Below, piece by piece: positions 26,275 through 35,533 of a DNA stretch of 64,000 nt. The notes under the pieces are model-generated. The model worked only from the letters and a program-made list of their open reading frames with translations, did no database searches and had not been told where the DNA came from. The position numbers and the translations under genes are program-made. Position 1 is the stretch's first letter. Every line of letters begins with the position of its first letter. The DNA comes from Paenibacillus_E oryzisoli_A (GTDB taxonomy: Bacteria; Bacillota; Bacilli; Paenibacillales; NBRC-103111), in NCBI RefSeq assembly GCF_050467285.1, contig NZ_JBCMUN010000007.1:610346-674345 (forward strand), read 5' to 3'.

Positions 26275-27612
26275 ATGATCGACGAACTTCGCAATATGCT
26301 GAATAATCCGTCGGACCTAATCTTTGATACCCTGGACAACGGATACATGCAGATGGAAATTTGCTATTTTCCTATGCTTTGCGATCAATCCTTATTGAAA
26401 AACGGTCTTCTGGTCCCTTTCTCTTATAACTTCGAGCCGGATGAGTTCGAGCGGATGATTTACGCGAATCCAAACTTCACGCCTGCCGGTCCGCCGGATA
26501 CTTGGGCGGGCGATGTGCTGCGGGGCACCGTGCTTTTCATGCTGGAAGATCAGGTGTATCGCTTCAATATTCAACGAAAGTTTCAAGATAAGCCGGACAT
26601 GGTTCAGCTCGAAGTCGCGCTGCAAGGTTCACAGGTGGCGCTTACGGAAGATTTGGATCTGAACATTTCCCTCGTTCGGCTTCGCTTCAATTCACCCACG
26701 CTCTGCGTCGAACAGCATACGATTGGCACGATTTCGAGAACGAGGGTCACCGTCTTGTACGATCAGAATCTCGTAAACAGGGACGTTCTAACCCTCTTGC
26801 AGCAGCGCCTCGCGAACATGCAAATCAAGCTGCTCCAGGCTTCCGGGCAGCTTGTTCAAGGGTTGTCCGGAAGAAAGCATCGCTTCTTTCCGATTATTTT
26901 GCAGACGGAGCGGCCCGACCGGATCGCCGCCATGCTCGAGCGCGGCAAAGTCGTGCTGCTGCAGGACGGCAGCCGTTTCGGTCTGATTTTGCCCGTACGG
27001 ATCTTCGATTTCATGCATGCGATGGATGACGACTATGAATCGTATTGGATGAGCAAACTGCTGGTCATCCTGCGGTACCTGGGCATGCTGCTGACCATAA
27101 CACTGCCGGCTCTCTACATCGCCATCGTTTCGTACAACCCTGAAGTGCTGCGCGTGCAACTGACCCTTTCCATCGCCGGAAGCCGGGTTGTCGTGCCGTA
27201 TCCTTCTTTTATCGAGGTCTTCATCATGCTGTTCATGATCGAAGCGCTGAACGAAGCGAGTCTCCGGCTTCCCCGCTTTATCGGATCGACGGCCACTACC
27301 GTGGGCGGTCTGATTCTTGGGCAAGCCATTCAGCAAGCGGGGCTCGTCAGCTCTATCATGATTATCGTGACCTCGGTCGTCGCGATTTCCAATTTCGTCA
27401 TCCCGAATAACGGCTTTGGCTACTCCATTCGGTTCGTTAAATATATTTTTGTCCTAATTACGATCTATTTCGGCTTACTGGGCCTTGTCGTCGCCTTCTT
27501 CGCCTTAGTCGTGTACTGGTGCAATATTCGCAGCTTCGGACAGCCCTACCTTGCGCTCTACATCCCCAAGCTGGAGGCCAAAAAGCATCTTAAGAATAAG
27601 GAGGACGCCTGA
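26275..27612 (+). CDS. GerA-family spore germination protein (divergent A subunit)
   Basis: A subunit of a nutrient germinant receptor in the spore inner membrane, 445 aa. A hydrophilic N-terminal region of about 265 residues is followed by four to five membrane helices. The family blocks are recognisable but altered: the usual GPxEGFTE motif is replaced (VALQGSQVALTEDLDLN near residue 120), while PDRIAAMLERGKVVLLQDGS and LRLPRFIGSTATTVGGLILGQA keep the pattern. GGAGG stands nine bases before the ATG. The B and C genes follow with almost no spacing, giving a complete receptor operon. The divergence suggests a separate subfamily with an unknown germinant. Confidence 0.88.
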   Translation: MIDELRNMLNNPSDLIFDTLDNGYMQMEICYFPMLCDQSLLKNGLLVPFSYNFEPDEFERMIYANPNFTPAGPPDTWAGDVLRGTVLFMLEDQVYRFNIQRKFQDKPDMVQLEVALQGSQVALTEDLDLNISLVRLRFNSPTLCVEQHTIGTISRTRVTVLYDQNLVNRDVLTLLQQRLANMQIKLLQASGQLVQGLSGRKHRFFPIILQTERPDRIAAMLERGKVVLLQDGSRFGLILPVRIFDFMHAMDDDYESYWMSKLLVILRYLGMLLTITLPALYIAIVSYNPEVLRVQLTLSIAGSRVVVPYPSFIEVFIMLFMIEALNEASLRLPRFIGSTATTVGGLILGQAIQQAGLVSSIMIIVTSVVAISNFVIPNNGFGYSIRFVKYIFVLITIYFGLLGLVVAFFALVVYWCNIRSFGQPYLALYIPKLEAKKHLKNKEDA

Positions 27613-27614
27613 TC

Positions 27615-28751
27615 GTGCCCCGATACATTTACTACCACGTGCTCTACGTCGCCATGATCAATATCATGATGTTTATCCCCACTATCTTGATTCGCGACCG
27701 GTTCGACGGAGCCGTATCGGGGATGCTGGTTGCGATCGTCATCGGCACGATCGTTATGCTCGGCGTCATGGCCTGCTTCGAGAAGTTCCCGGGGCTCGGC
27801 TTTCCCGAACTTTGCGATCAATATTTACCGGGATGGCTGGCACAAGGCATCAATGCTTTTATCGCCTTTTTCCTCTGGATGCCGGCAGGATTAATTGTCA
27901 TTTATTCGTATGCCGAGACGGTGCGGATGTTCTTCTATCCGGATATGAACCGTTACTTGAACCTGTTGCTAATGGCTACCGCCGCCGTCTGGGCAAGCAG
28001 CCGCTCTACGCGATCCGTTCAGTTCATTCACGAAATTATGGTGCTGCTCAGCTCTCCTTTTATCATTTGGTTCCTGCTCAAGGCGATCTTTAATGAGAAC
28101 ATCAGCTGGGACGCCGTCCGCTATGTACTCGGCTACGTCGATCACCCCCCAAAATTTATGGCGATCGCCGCGTCGACCTTCGTCTTCTCCGGCTATTTGA
28201 GTCTAACCATCTTTAACCGGCTAAACCCGGAAAACTTCAAATTTCGCCTGCGCTTCGTAGCACCTCTATTCGCCATGAGCTTTTTGATCATCACCTTCAT
28301 AGTCCCGATCGGTATGCATGGCACCGTCGCCGTGGAACATTATGTCTACCTGTGGAGCATGACCGCCGACTCCATCATCTCGGAATACGGATTCATTAAC
28401 CGGATCCTGTTTATTTTTCTGCTGCTGTTTACCGCGCTGTCGCTGCTTTTCGTCATGAATACCTGGCATACCACGATTATGCTGATCCGTTATGCGATCA
28501 ACAAATGCGTAGCCGTGGAAGAAGATCCGCCCCCCGCCATCAACCTGTGGCTGGCCGGTGGGATCGGATTGGCTTCGTTTGCATTCATGTTCTACGTGAA
28601 TCAGGAAAAAATCCAATGGATTACCGAATTGTGGCTTGTGCTCCGCTTCATCATGGAAATTACGGCGTTCGGCCTCATGTTTTACTTTACCTGGAAAAGA
28701 AAGAAGGAATCCGCATGTCCTTCCGAGCTTGGCGTACCGCGCTCCTCCTAA
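27615..28751 (+). CDS. GerB-family germination permease-like protein
   Basis: B subunit of the germinant receptor, 378 aa with ten predicted membrane helices, belonging to the amino acid/polyamine/organocation permease-like group and likely to bind the germinant. The start is a GTG with GGAGG ten bases upstream, two bases after the stop codon of the A gene. Its 3' end overlaps the C gene by 37 bp. Conserved polar residues within helices are few, and like the A subunit it looks divergent from GerAB/GerKB. Confidence 0.87.
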   Translation: MPRYIYYHVLYVAMINIMMFIPTILIRDRFDGAVSGMLVAIVIGTIVMLGVMACFEKFPGLGFPELCDQYLPGWLAQGINAFIAFFLWMPAGLIVIYSYAETVRMFFYPDMNRYLNLLLMATAAVWASSRSTRSVQFIHEIMVLLSSPFIIWFLLKAIFNENISWDAVRYVLGYVDHPPKFMAIAASTFVFSGYLSLTIFNRLNPENFKFRLRFVAPLFAMSFLIITFIVPIGMHGTVAVEHYVYLWSMTADSIISEYGFINRILFIFLLLFTALSLLFVMNTWHTTIMLIRYAINKCVAVEEDPPPAINLWLAGGIGLASFAFMFYVNQEKIQWITELWLVLRFIMEITAFGLMFYFTWKRKKESACPSELGVPRSS

Positions 28752-29800
28752 CGGTCCTCGGCCTCCTTCTCGGCGGCTGCGGCTTCAAAGACATCGACAA
28801 ACGCTTCTTCGTCGTAGCCATGGGCATCGATATGTCCGACAACAAAGACAAGCCTTACGACGTCACCCTCAGACTCGCTGTTCCCGCGCCCAAAGTCGGC
28901 GAAGGAATGGCCGAAAGCCAGATCGAACATCAGGAAGCGCAGAGCATTGCCGAAGCCGTTCGAAATTTAAAGGCGCATGTCGACAAAGAAATCGACTTTG
29001 GCCACTGCCGCGTCTTTCTGTTCGGCGATAAGCTCGTCAAGACGCACTTGCAGGAATCGCTCAACTGGCTGGCACGCCGCAGAGACATTCAGCTCATTTC
29101 CTATGTGGCTGTCGCTGAACCGACTGCAGGCAAGCTGCTCCATGGCAACCCGACAACAGAACGACTCGCGGGAAATTCCTTCTTCCTTACCTTCGGTAAA
29201 GAGGGAACCGTCTCCCCGTTTACCGTCACTTCGTTCTTGTTCGACTGCTTCCGCCGGTTCAAGGAGAAAGGCATGGATCCCATTATTCCCATTGTTCGTT
29301 ACGATGGCGACTCTTATGTCGTGGAAAAGCTGAGCTTGCTCGATAAATATCACGAAAAACTCGTTCTCTCGCCGGAAGAGACGCAGTTGTACAACATGAG
29401 CGCCAACGAATTCAAAAAATCCGGCATTCCGATCGATTACAAAGGACAGCGGCTCGCGCTCTATGTCTCGGACATTACAAGCAAAATTAACATCACCCAC
29501 GATACCGTGCCGACGGTCAAATTCACGATGAACATTTCCGGCATGGTGGAACAAGGTATGCTTCTTCTCGACCCTCAAGAGGTAGAACGCAAGCTCAGTC
29601 AGCATGTCAGCGACAGTCTGGAAAAGCTGTTGGTTAAAATTCGGGACGCCGGCGTTGACCCCTACGGATTCGGCCTGCATTATTTAGCCCAATATTTTGG
29701 CAAAGAGAACAACTGGAAGCATTGGCAAGAGGTGTATCCTGAAGTGAAATTCCAGGTGGATACGAGCGTGAAAATTACGAATACGGGGCTGATTTACTAG
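28715..29800 (+). CDS. GerC-family germination lipoprotein
   Basis: C subunit of the germinant receptor, 361 aa. The signal peptide ends at the lipobox LGGC (Cys22), followed by the family opening KDIDKRFFVVAMGID. The three-domain GerC fold is expected for this length. The frame is open further upstream, but the ATG at 28715, with AAGGA in front, starts the lipoprotein signal. It overlaps the B gene by 37 bp and its own 3' end overlaps the convergent histidine kinase gene by 26 bp. Confidence 0.92.
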   Translation: MSFRAWRTALLLTVLGLLLGGCGFKDIDKRFFVVAMGIDMSDNKDKPYDVTLRLAVPAPKVGEGMAESQIEHQEAQSIAEAVRNLKAHVDKEIDFGHCRVFLFGDKLVKTHLQESLNWLARRRDIQLISYVAVAEPTAGKLLHGNPTTERLAGNSFFLTFGKEGTVSPFTVTSFLFDCFRRFKEKGMDPIIPIVRYDGDSYVVEKLSLLDKYHEKLVLSPEETQLYNMSANEFKKSGIPIDYKGQRLALYVSDITSKINITHDTVPTVKFTMNISGMVEQGMLLLDPQEVERKLSQHVSDSLEKLLVKIRDAGVDPYGFGLHYLAQYFGKENNWKHWQEVYPEVKFQVDTSVKITNTGLIY

Positions 29801-31190
29801 AAACCGACGCAGACGCCATTTGCGCCGACTTCACAGGAATCTGCAGCTTCATCACGGTGCCCCGTCCCAGCACACTCGTCGCGATGAGCTCGCCGCCGTG
29901 CTTCTCGGCAATCCATTTGGCAATGGCCAGCCCTAGCCCCGTTCCGCCTTGGCTGCGTGTTCGAGCCCCATCTCCATGGTAAAAGCGGTCGAATATGCGC
30001 GGCAGCTCCTCCGCAGCGATGCCGATGCCGGAATCTTCCACCGCGATGTCGATCTGGTGGTGCCTCCTGCGGGCCGTCACCCGAATCGTGCCGCCAGCCG
30101 GCGTAAACTTCAAGCTGTTGTCCATCAAAATAACGAGGAGCTGGTGCATGCGCTCACCGTCAGCCAGCAGATCGAGGCCGTTCTCCAGCTCGGCCGTCAG
30201 CGCGACGCCCTTCAGCTCCGCAAGCGTCGCAAACTTATGAACGACCTCGTCGATCACCGTTCGAAGCGAGGTCGGCTTCAGCGACAGCTCCTCCTGATCG
30301 GAATCGGCACGCGCCAGCGTCAGCAACTGCTCGGCCAGCCGGCCCATGCGCTTCGACTCTTCCAGCACCATCGACAGCGGCTCGCTCATGTCCAGAATGG
30401 AGCGGTCGGGGTGCCGGAACACGCGTTCCGCGTTCGCGCGGATAATGGAGAGCGGCATCCGCAGCTCATGCGAAGCATCCGCGACGAACTGCTGCTGCCG
30501 TTCCCAGGACCGCCTAATCGGCCGCAGCGCCTGATTGGCAAGGTAAAGACCGGCCAGCACTGTTATAGCGCCGCCGACGGCGATGCCGATCACGATCAGC
30601 TCGAGCAGCTCTTTCAGCATCGCCTGCTCAGAATCAATAATTGAGATGGCCTGTACGGACACGATCGTCGACATCGAAGCGGACTCCAGAAACTGCGCAG
30701 GATCCCTCAACTCCCTCAGCCGCACCGGATCGTTCATGACGGTAATGCTTAGCTGCAAGGGCTTGTCGTACTGATTCGCGACGATCCGGTAAACGTGACC
30801 GTCCACATTCACGGTTTGCGGAGACGCTGCCGTCCGGTAAGGCTCAAACGCCTTCACCGCATCGTGCATGCTCGCGCTGCCCATCACTGGAATCGCATTT
30901 CCCTGGTCGTCCCACAGCACGAGGAAAACGCGCGGGTCAATGCCCTGCACCTGGATCAGCGTTTTTTTCGTCGCTGTGTTCGGGAGGAGCTGATCCACCT
31001 CAGGCAGGAGCTGCGTTTTCGCATAAAACAGCTGCGGATCCTGCTGGATCCGCAGCTGCAGCGATTCATCCACTTTGGCATATAGCTGGTGCCGAAGCTC
31101 TGTATACACAATGACGCCCAGACAAGCGATGATGATGAAAAACACGGCTGCATTCAGCAGCGTCAGACGGGTTCTCGTTTTTTTAAACAT
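29775..31190 (-). CDS. Sensor histidine kinase
   Basis: Membrane sensor kinase of 471 aa. Helix 1 (residues 13-30), extracellular sensor (about 31-190), helix 2 (about 195-217), a short HAMP-like linker, then HisKA with phospho-acceptor His241 (DASHELRMPLS) and an ATPase domain with N box (MDNSLKFTP), G1 (EDSGIGI) and G2 (GGTGLGLAI). The ATG at 31190 has GGAG upstream and overlaps the end of the response regulator gene by 28 bp, so the two are coupled. Its tail overlaps the convergent gerC-type gene. It probably senses an envelope or substrate signal linked to the upstream transport/efflux cluster. Confidence 0.95.
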   Translation of the reverse strand: MFKKTRTRLTLLNAAVFFIIIACLGVIVYTELRHQLYAKVDESLQLRIQQDPQLFYAKTQLLPEVDQLLPNTATKKTLIQVQGIDPRVFLVLWDDQGNAIPVMGSASMHDAVKAFEPYRTAASPQTVNVDGHVYRIVANQYDKPLQLSITVMNDPVRLRELRDPAQFLESASMSTIVSVQAISIIDSEQAMLKELLELIVIGIAVGGAITVLAGLYLANQALRPIRRSWERQQQFVADASHELRMPLSIIRANAERVFRHPDRSILDMSEPLSMVLEESKRMGRLAEQLLTLARADSDQEELSLKPTSLRTVIDEVVHKFATLAELKGVALTAELENGLDLLADGERMHQLLVILMDNSLKFTPAGGTIRVTARRRHHQIDIAVEDSGIGIAAEELPRIFDRFYHGDGARTRSQGGTGLGLAIAKWIAEKHGGELIATSVLGRGTVMKLQIPVKSAQMASASVSSKSAPYS

Positions 31191-31867
31191 ACCGCGCTCT
31201 CCTTCAAGATGTAGCCCACATTCCGAATTGTTTGGATCATTGCATCGTAGCCGTAAGCCTTCAGCTTTTTGCGCAAATAGAAGACATACACGTCTACCAC
31301 ATTCGAACCGACATCCGAATCCAATCCCCACACACGCAGGCAAATCTGTTCCCGCGTCAAAATTTGCTCCCGATTCCGCACCAAATATTCCAGCAGCTCA
31401 AATTCCTTCTGCGTCAGATCCAGCGTGCTGCCATCGATCACCGCGACCTTGGCTTTCGTCTGCAAGACAAGCCCTTGAAGCGCAAGCCCCGCTTCGACCT
31501 CCGCAGGCCCCCGCCTGCGCAGCAGCGCCCGGACGCGAGCGAGCAGCTCCGGCACGCCGAACGGCTTCGTCATATAATCGTCCGCACCGGTATCCAGCCC
31601 GCTCACCATGTCCTCCACGCTGTCCCGGGCCGTCAGGAACAGAATCGGCGTTCCCACCTGCTTCGCCCGCAAGCGGCGCACAATCTGCAGCCCGTCCAGT
31701 CCAGGCAGCATCCGGTCCAGCACGATGAGATCGTAGATGTCCTGCTCAGCGAGATAGCAGCCCTCCTCGCCGCAGCACGCCAGATCCGTCTGATACCCTT
31801 CCTCCTGCAGCAGTGCAGACAGCGTTTTTAGCAAATGATCGTCGTCCTCGACAACGAGAATTTTCAT
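31163..31867 (-). CDS. OmpR/PhoB-family response regulator
   Basis: DNA-binding response regulator of 234 aa. The receiver domain (1-118) has the acidic pocket VEDDD (residues 6-10), phospho-acceptor Asp51 (VLDRMLPG), the Thr of FLTARD and the Lys of MTKPFG. The winged-helix domain (about 130-225) has the LTQKEFELLEYLVRN and YVFYLRKKL blocks. GGGAGG precedes the ATG. It is followed by the kinase and lies 80 bp downstream of the large exported protein gene; a palindrome with an embedded -10 box lies in that gap. Confidence 0.96.
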   Translation of the reverse strand: MKILVVEDDDHLLKTLSALLQEEGYQTDLACCGEEGCYLAEQDIYDLIVLDRMLPGLDGLQIVRRLRAKQVGTPILFLTARDSVEDMVSGLDTGADDYMTKPFGVPELLARVRALLRRRGPAEVEAGLALQGLVLQTKAKVAVIDGSTLDLTQKEFELLEYLVRNREQILTREQICLRVWGLDSDVGSNVVDVYVFYLRKKLKAYGYDAMIQTIRNVGYILKESAVCLKKREPV

Positions 31868-31903
31868 GATTTCCTCCCACCCGATGCTTGCCCGGCCTAG
31901 ATA

Positions 31904-31920
31904 CGCTCTATTATAGAGCG
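31904..31920. promoter_or_regulatory. Palindrome with embedded TATAAT before the two-component genes
   Basis: CGCTCTATTATAGAGCG is a perfect 17-base palindrome (eight-base arms around one base). On the minus strand it contains TATAAT (31910-31915), 43 bp before the response regulator start. No good -35 box is seen, which suits an activated or repressed promoter. Confidence 0.55.
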
Positions 31921-31947
31921 CCTAGCTGAACGCCAGATTAAAAACAG

Positions 31948-34092
31948 CTAATCTGTATATATAAACCAATCCAGCTCTTTCGTCGCGAGCAGCTGCTTGT
32001 AGCCGTTTTGGAATTGATGGTAAATGTTCAGCCGGTAATTGGAAAAATCCTTGATCTTATACAGCGCATCTTTGTTCGTATACGTCATCGTCGCATCGTG
32101 AAAGCCGAGCTCCAGCGATTTGGAAGCCGCCGCACTCGTGCCGTCCAGCGCATACGTCTCGCTGATCACAATTTCTTTGCCGCTCTCGACCGTCTCATCC
32201 CGAAGCTCCACGATCAGCGACTGATCCTTCATATCCGCATCAATCAGGGCATCTTTCTTCAAATCGTAATCAAAACTCAGCTTCGCCGTACCGGCGACAA
32301 AATCAATCTGCGTGCCGATATGGCTGAGCGAAATCGTATACGGATACGCTTCGAGATCGGCAAAATCCGCCTTCGGCGTCTTCGACTCGGCCGGCAGCGC
32401 GAACAGCGCCGCATTCATATAACCGTCCGCGGCGACGCCCGCTGTGCCGGGCAGCGTAACCGCATCGCCGAGAATGAGCTGCAGCCCTTCCGTCTTCGCT
32501 CCCTTCGGCGCCAATGCCCAGACCGACAGCAGCGCTTTGCCGCCGGGAATTACCTTGCGGCCGCTCGATCCAATGGTTGCGGGAAACACGGTACCGTCCG
32601 CCGTTTGCAGCTGGGCCACCTGCTTGCGCAGATCGGTGAACCGCTTCTCCAGGTTCTCGGCTTCCACCTGCACCAGCAGCAAATCGGCCGAGTCGCCCTC
32701 GAACGTCTGCACATCCCGCACTTGATACGCCGCCTGCCGACCGGTATCGGTCATCATCCGCTTCTCGCCCAATGGAATCGACTTGATGTGCGTCAGGGCT
32801 TCATTGTGATGAAAAGTGAGCAGATCCACCCTCTTCTCCCCTTGCGGCTCCTGCAGGGTCAGATCCAGCTTCTCAAAATCGCTGACATAAGGAATTTTGC
32901 CTGCAATCCCGATTGTGACGGATTTGCCGGGCAGCAGACTGATCACCTTGTCGCTGCGAATAACATTTCCTTCTATCGTCACCGCATCGTCCAAGGTAAA
33001 CTGCCCTTTCAGCTCCGGAATCGGCAAAGCCTCCGTGCCTTTATTCATCAACGTCAAGCTCGCGGCTAAAATATCGTCGTCTTCCCAAGGCAGCCGTTCC
33101 AGCGTATCCAGACGGATGCTGTACGTCCCCGCCTGATCGACGAAATCATAGTCGTTGCCGAGGGAAACGTCATGCGCCTGCGCAGGCGGCACGTCGAATG
33201 CGGCGAGCGGCAGCGATACGGTGCTCTTCCCATCAGCCCCGGCAACCGTCTGCGTGACGATCAGCTGCCAGCCGTCCGTCCCCGCCGCTCGCGGAATCGC
33301 TCCGGTGAGCAGGCCCTCCTGCGCATCCAGCGGGTCCAGTGCGCGGTCTTTGGTAAAATCCGCCGATTGGAGCGGATAGCTGTGGCCATCTTTCGTTCGG
33401 ATGGCGAAGCTCAGTTCCGGCAATTTGGTGCGACCGCTTCCAACATTCTCCAGATCAACATACAGAGAAGGCAGCAAATACGTGCTGTTCTGACTAACAT
33501 AAGCGCGATCCAGCTTGGCGTTGAACGGCGTTCCGGCGATGACCAGATGCTGCTTGGCACCCGCAGGTGTCACGCTGCTGTAAGCTTCCGGCACTTGCAG
33601 CTCGCCAAGCTTGCGCTCATAACCGGCCGCTGAAAAATCCAGCTGCACGAAAGTGAACAAGAGCTGCGACAACTGTACGTCTTTGTCGATCTGCGCGTAA
33701 TACCGCAACTCCTGGTGCACGCCGGCCGGAATCGTGTCCGGGGGTGCCGTGCCGCTAACAGGCTGCGCTTGATAAGAGCCTCCCGATGCCGAAAGCAGCC
33801 GCATCCGGATTTTGCGTAAATCCAGCGCTTCGCCCCCTCGGTTATCGTAAGCCACCGTAAACGCGACCGTCCGCGTCTCGCTATTTTCCAGCTCCCGCAC
33901 ATCTCCCAGTTCAATGTAGCTTTCGCTTCCGACCACTACCGAGCCAATTACAACGGGCTCCAACGCCGCAGCGTCTTCCGCCTTCGCCGCCTCGGCCGCA
34001 TACGCCGCCGGGACCGGGGCTGCCAGCAGCGGCAGCCCCCCGCATAGACCGGCCAGCAGCGCCGCCATCCAGCCAATTTTTTTAATTCTCAT
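31948..34092 (-). CDS. Large exported protein of unknown function
   Basis: 714 aa. A signal peptide (about 1-33, cleavage after AYA) is followed by a wholly beta-rich, soluble sequence with no further membrane helix. Several segments read like repeated beta-sandwich modules of the kind that describe bond-free 'free of charge' Ig-like folds (for example around 45-160, 190-310, 330-430 and 580-700). No catalytic motif is recognised. The start codon lies seven bases after the stop of the sugar-binding lipoprotein gene, so it belongs to that operon. In context it could be an envelope partner of the HlyD-type adaptor and MacB-like protein, or a surface polysaccharide-binding protein. I do not assign a function. 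Confidence 0.8.
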   Translation of the reverse strand: MRIKKIGWMAALLAGLCGGLPLLAAPVPAAYAAEAAKAEDAAALEPVVIGSVVVGSESYIELGDVRELENSETRTVAFTVAYDNRGGEALDLRKIRMRLLSASGGSYQAQPVSGTAPPDTIPAGVHQELRYYAQIDKDVQLSQLLFTFVQLDFSAAGYERKLGELQVPEAYSSVTPAGAKQHLVIAGTPFNAKLDRAYVSQNSTYLLPSLYVDLENVGSGRTKLPELSFAIRTKDGHSYPLQSADFTKDRALDPLDAQEGLLTGAIPRAAGTDGWQLIVTQTVAGADGKSTVSLPLAAFDVPPAQAHDVSLGNDYDFVDQAGTYSIRLDTLERLPWEDDDILAASLTLMNKGTEALPIPELKGQFTLDDAVTIEGNVIRSDKVISLLPGKSVTIGIAGKIPYVSDFEKLDLTLQEPQGEKRVDLLTFHHNEALTHIKSIPLGEKRMMTDTGRQAAYQVRDVQTFEGDSADLLLVQVEAENLEKRFTDLRKQVAQLQTADGTVFPATIGSSGRKVIPGGKALLSVWALAPKGAKTEGLQLILGDAVTLPGTAGVAADGYMNAALFALPAESKTPKADFADLEAYPYTISLSHIGTQIDFVAGTAKLSFDYDLKKDALIDADMKDQSLIVELRDETVESGKEIVISETYALDGTSAAASKSLELGFHDATMTYTNKDALYKIKDFSNYRLNIYHQFQNGYKQLLATKELDWFIYTD

Positions 34093-34098
34093 CGCCCT

Positions 34099-35526
34099 CT
34101 ACTCCTGCAAGTATGTGCTGACTTTATTTTGAATGATCTTCGCAACTTCTTCGGCCGATTTCTGCCCCTGGAAGAACGGCGCCGTCTCTTCGGCGACAAT
34201 CGTCGAAATCTTCGCATCGCTCTCAGCGTACACATTCGCCTTGTCCAGCACGCCGGTGATATTCGCCACTTCATCATCCGTCGCCGCCTGCAACGTCATC
34301 GCGCTGCCGTTGATGTTCAGCTTCATTTTCGCATTGCCGGTGCCGAGCGTTTTCAGCGTATCGAGCTGGGCCTTCGCCCCGTTCTTATTCACGGCAAACC
34401 CGTTCAGCTCCCGCGCAGACTGCATCTCATCCGATAGCAGGAACTTCACGAAATCCCACGCCTCCTGCTTATTCGGGGACTTGCTATTGATCGCCAACGG
34501 CAACGAGGACGTAAACGGCGTCCCTTTAACATCGTTCTCGGAAGGGAGATTATAGAAGGCGCCTTTGCCGCCAAACTGCATTTTCGGCAGAGCGTACATA
34601 TCCATGTACATGAAAATGTTGGACTTCGGCTGGAACACGACATTGTTCGCATCCGCCGTATCTGGCACGATAATCTGGTCATCATACATGGATTTCGCCA
34701 GCTTAAGCAGCTGGATAAAATCCGGAGAATCGAACTTCGCCTTCTGCGCCCCGGCATCGACGAATTTGGCAAACGAGCTGTTCAGCATCTGGGTGACCAG
34801 CTGATCCGGCTCCACTTTGCCGAGTGGATAAACGTCGGGCTTACCGTCGTTATTTTTGTCCGCCTGCCAGGCAGCGGCCTGCTTTTTGAAATCCGCCCAC
34901 GTCCACTTGCTGTCATCCGGCGGCGTACTGCCCAGCACCGCTTGATTGCCAAGCCACATCGTCAGCCCGATTTTAGCAGGAATCGTATATAAGGCTCCCT
35001 TATAAGCCATCGCGTTCAGCATGCCGCTGTAGTAGTTGTCCTTCTGGAAAGAGCTGTCCTTGCTCATGAGGTCGCTGAGATTCTCCAACAGCTTCTTGTC
35101 CGCATATTTGCGGTACGGCAAGCCGTCCATCACGATGATGTCCGACGCTTTGCCGCTCATCAGCTCCGCCCCAACCGACGTGACGTATTTCTCGGCATTT
35201 TTGGGATCGGGCTTGGCCATCATGACCATATTCTGCTGCTTGCCGTCCGGCGCACTCGGCGCTTTTGTGTCTACGTTCGGCGCTGCGACGTACTCCTTAA
35301 TCTGTACCGTCGTCCCTGGGTGTGCCGCTTCATATTTCTGCTTCGCCAGCTCGAGAAAACGGTCGGAAGTCATGACGGACAGCGAGATGGTTTTGGCTGC
35401 ATTGGAAGCGCTTGGTGACGCCGCCGAAGGGGTTGGCGTATCGGAGGCTGGGGCTGCGGAGCAGCCCGCGAGGGCAACGACTGCGAGCGATGCGCAGAGC
35501 GTCATCGTTTTTTTCATTTTGAACAT
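34099..35526 (-). CDS. Extracellular solute (sugar)-binding lipoprotein
   Basis: Family 1 solute-binding protein, 475 aa, with lipobox LAGC (Cys22). The frame opens at 35583, but the ATG at 35526 starts the signal peptide and has AAGGAG ten bases upstream; that site lies within the last codons of the MacB-like gene. The mature domain shows the usual two-lobe pattern (VMDGLPYRKYADKKLLENLSD segment, then TMWLGNQAV). It is placed behind the adaptor and MacB-like genes instead of next to the two CUT1 permeases, an unusual order. It presumably serves those permeases at 38204-40019. Confidence 0.92.
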   Translation of the reverse strand: MFKMKKTMTLCASLAVVALAGCSAAPASDTPTPSAASPSASNAAKTISLSVMTSDRFLELAKQKYEAAHPGTTVQIKEYVAAPNVDTKAPSAPDGKQQNMVMMAKPDPKNAEKYVTSVGAELMSGKASDIIVMDGLPYRKYADKKLLENLSDLMSKDSSFQKDNYYSGMLNAMAYKGALYTIPAKIGLTMWLGNQAVLGSTPPDDSKWTWADFKKQAAAWQADKNNDGKPDVYPLGKVEPDQLVTQMLNSSFAKFVDAGAQKAKFDSPDFIQLLKLAKSMYDDQIIVPDTADANNVVFQPKSNIFMYMDMYALPKMQFGGKGAFYNLPSENDVKGTPFTSSLPLAINSKSPNKQEAWDFVKFLLSDEMQSARELNGFAVNKNGAKAQLDTLKTLGTGNAKMKLNINGSAMTLQAATDDEVANITGVLDKANVYAESDAKISTIVAEETAPFFQGQKSAEEVAKIIQNKVSTYLQE

Positions 35527-35533
35527 GGGTGGT

